From: an uncultured Prevotellaceae bacterium
GTDB lineage: Bacteria; Bacteroidota; Bacteroidia; Bacteroidales; Bacteroidaceae
Reading direction: 5' to 3'
DNA: 6,702 nt
Assembly: GCA_937893145.1 (NCBI GenBank)
Contig: CALBJW010000079.1
Coordinates: 1-6,702 of the forward strand
Shown: positions 6,348-6,702 of the stretch, piece after piece
Layout: the number at the start of each line of letters is the position of its first letter
Numbering within the stretch: the first letter of the stretch is position 1
Made by a program: the position numbers and the translations under genes
Notes under the pieces: generated by a model
Told to the model about the DNA's origin: nothing
What the model saw: only the letters and a program-made list of their open reading frames with translations
The model's database searches: none

Positions 6348-6702
6348 TCCTTGGTCACAAGTGAAGACCTTCTCAAAGTGTGCCCAAGCTCGGCGGTAAT
6401 CGGCTATGCGGTCACAGCGAGTGTATGGAGCTTTGAATACTTGTTGCTGTCCACCATAGAGTTCGGACTTGGAGGGATCGATGGTATGGGTGTAGGTGTC
6501 GGATGCACCAAGGAAGGTGTTGTCATCCTTCTGTTCACCTCGAATCTCGTTCCACTTTGGTCGGTCGAGACCTACACCAGTGAGACCCTTTGAGCAAGTA
6601 AATACTATCTTGCCTTCCTGGTCATACCATGTGTCATTCTCGTTCTGCTGAAGGACAGGGAACTGAATGGTGTAAATCATCTCAAGGTCTTCAAGAGTGA
6701 GA
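6339..6702 (-). CDS. C-terminal fragment of a larger unidentified protein
   Basis: The frame is open from the window edge to TAA at 6341-6339 and shows about 120 residues. An internal Met at 6680 is probably not the start, because the codons before it (LTLEDLE) stay open and read naturally into IYTIQFPVLQQ. The end carries conserved-looking blocks: DTWYDQEGKIVFTCSKGL, GVGLDRP, YGGQQQVFKAPYTRCDR and DYRRAWAHFEKVF. I recall similar tails ending very large bacterial proteins in restriction-modification or mobile-element settings, but cannot name the family, so no function is assigned. Its G+C is about 52% by hand count over 6361-6600, clearly above the genes downstream, so it probably has a different history from the TIR operon. 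The stop codon lies inside the 19-bp palindrome. There is no sign of truncation at the C-terminus: it ends with a polar tail after a well-formed helix. Confidence 0.8.
   Translation of the reverse strand, partial: LTLEDLEMIYTIQFPVLQQNENDTWYDQEGKIVFTCSKGLTGVGLDRPKWNEIRGEQKDDNTFLGASDTYTHTIDPSKSELYGGQQQVFKAPYTRCDRIADYRRAWAHFEKVFTCDQGQS

Noticed and set aside
6351..6593. Plus-strand 80-codon frame at the right end
   Set aside because: It is antisense to the C-terminal coding fragment, whose conserved-looking blocks and continuous frame to the edge are much better supported.

Overview
The window looks like an accessory (probably defence) locus from a member of the Bacteroidota, most likely a gut Bacteroidales such as Bacteroides or Prevotella. 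The basis is protein resemblance: the first ~190 residues of the large helicase read almost like the start of Bacteroidota ribosomal protein S1. In addition, none of the starts has a Shine-Dalgarno sequence; leaders are A-rich or AT-rich, as is usual in this phylum. All genes lie on the minus strand, so transcription runs from high to low coordinates. No RNA gene, CRISPR array or insertion sequence was seen.

Layout in transcription order. (1) 6702-6339: the C-terminal ~120 residues of a larger protein that starts outside the window. It is richer in G+C (about 52% by hand count over 6361-6600) than the genes that follow (32-40% in three sampled 60-base lines). (2) 6338-6283: a short gap that, with the end of gene 1, carries two near-identical direct repeats 23 bp apart; one is the core of an almost perfect 19-bp palindrome. 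(3) 6282-5458: a TIR-domain protein with an N-terminal coiled coil and the expected NADase glutamate. (4) 5448-4705: a protein with a macro-domain-like, phage-associated motif set and an extra C-terminal domain. (5) 4695-382: a 1437-residue protein fusing the ribosome-binding end of ribosomal protein S1 to a Upf1-like SF1B helicase through a ~650-residue unrecognised middle. (6) 392-1: the first 130 residues of an unrecognised protein, possibly winged-helix, running off the window.

Genes 3 to 6 form a tight unit (gaps of 9 and 9 nt, then an 11-nt overlap) and are very probably one operon. My reading, an inference, is a multi-gene anti-phage or cell-suicide system. The TIR protein would consume NAD+ or make a nucleotide signal, the macro-like protein would bind or process an ADP-ribose-type product, and the S1-fused helicase would sense aberrant RNA or translation at the ribosome. 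The S1-helicase fusion next to TIR and macro-like genes is the most striking item; I do not recognise this four-gene set as a named system. The G+C step and the repeats suggest the operon was inserted as a module just behind gene 1.
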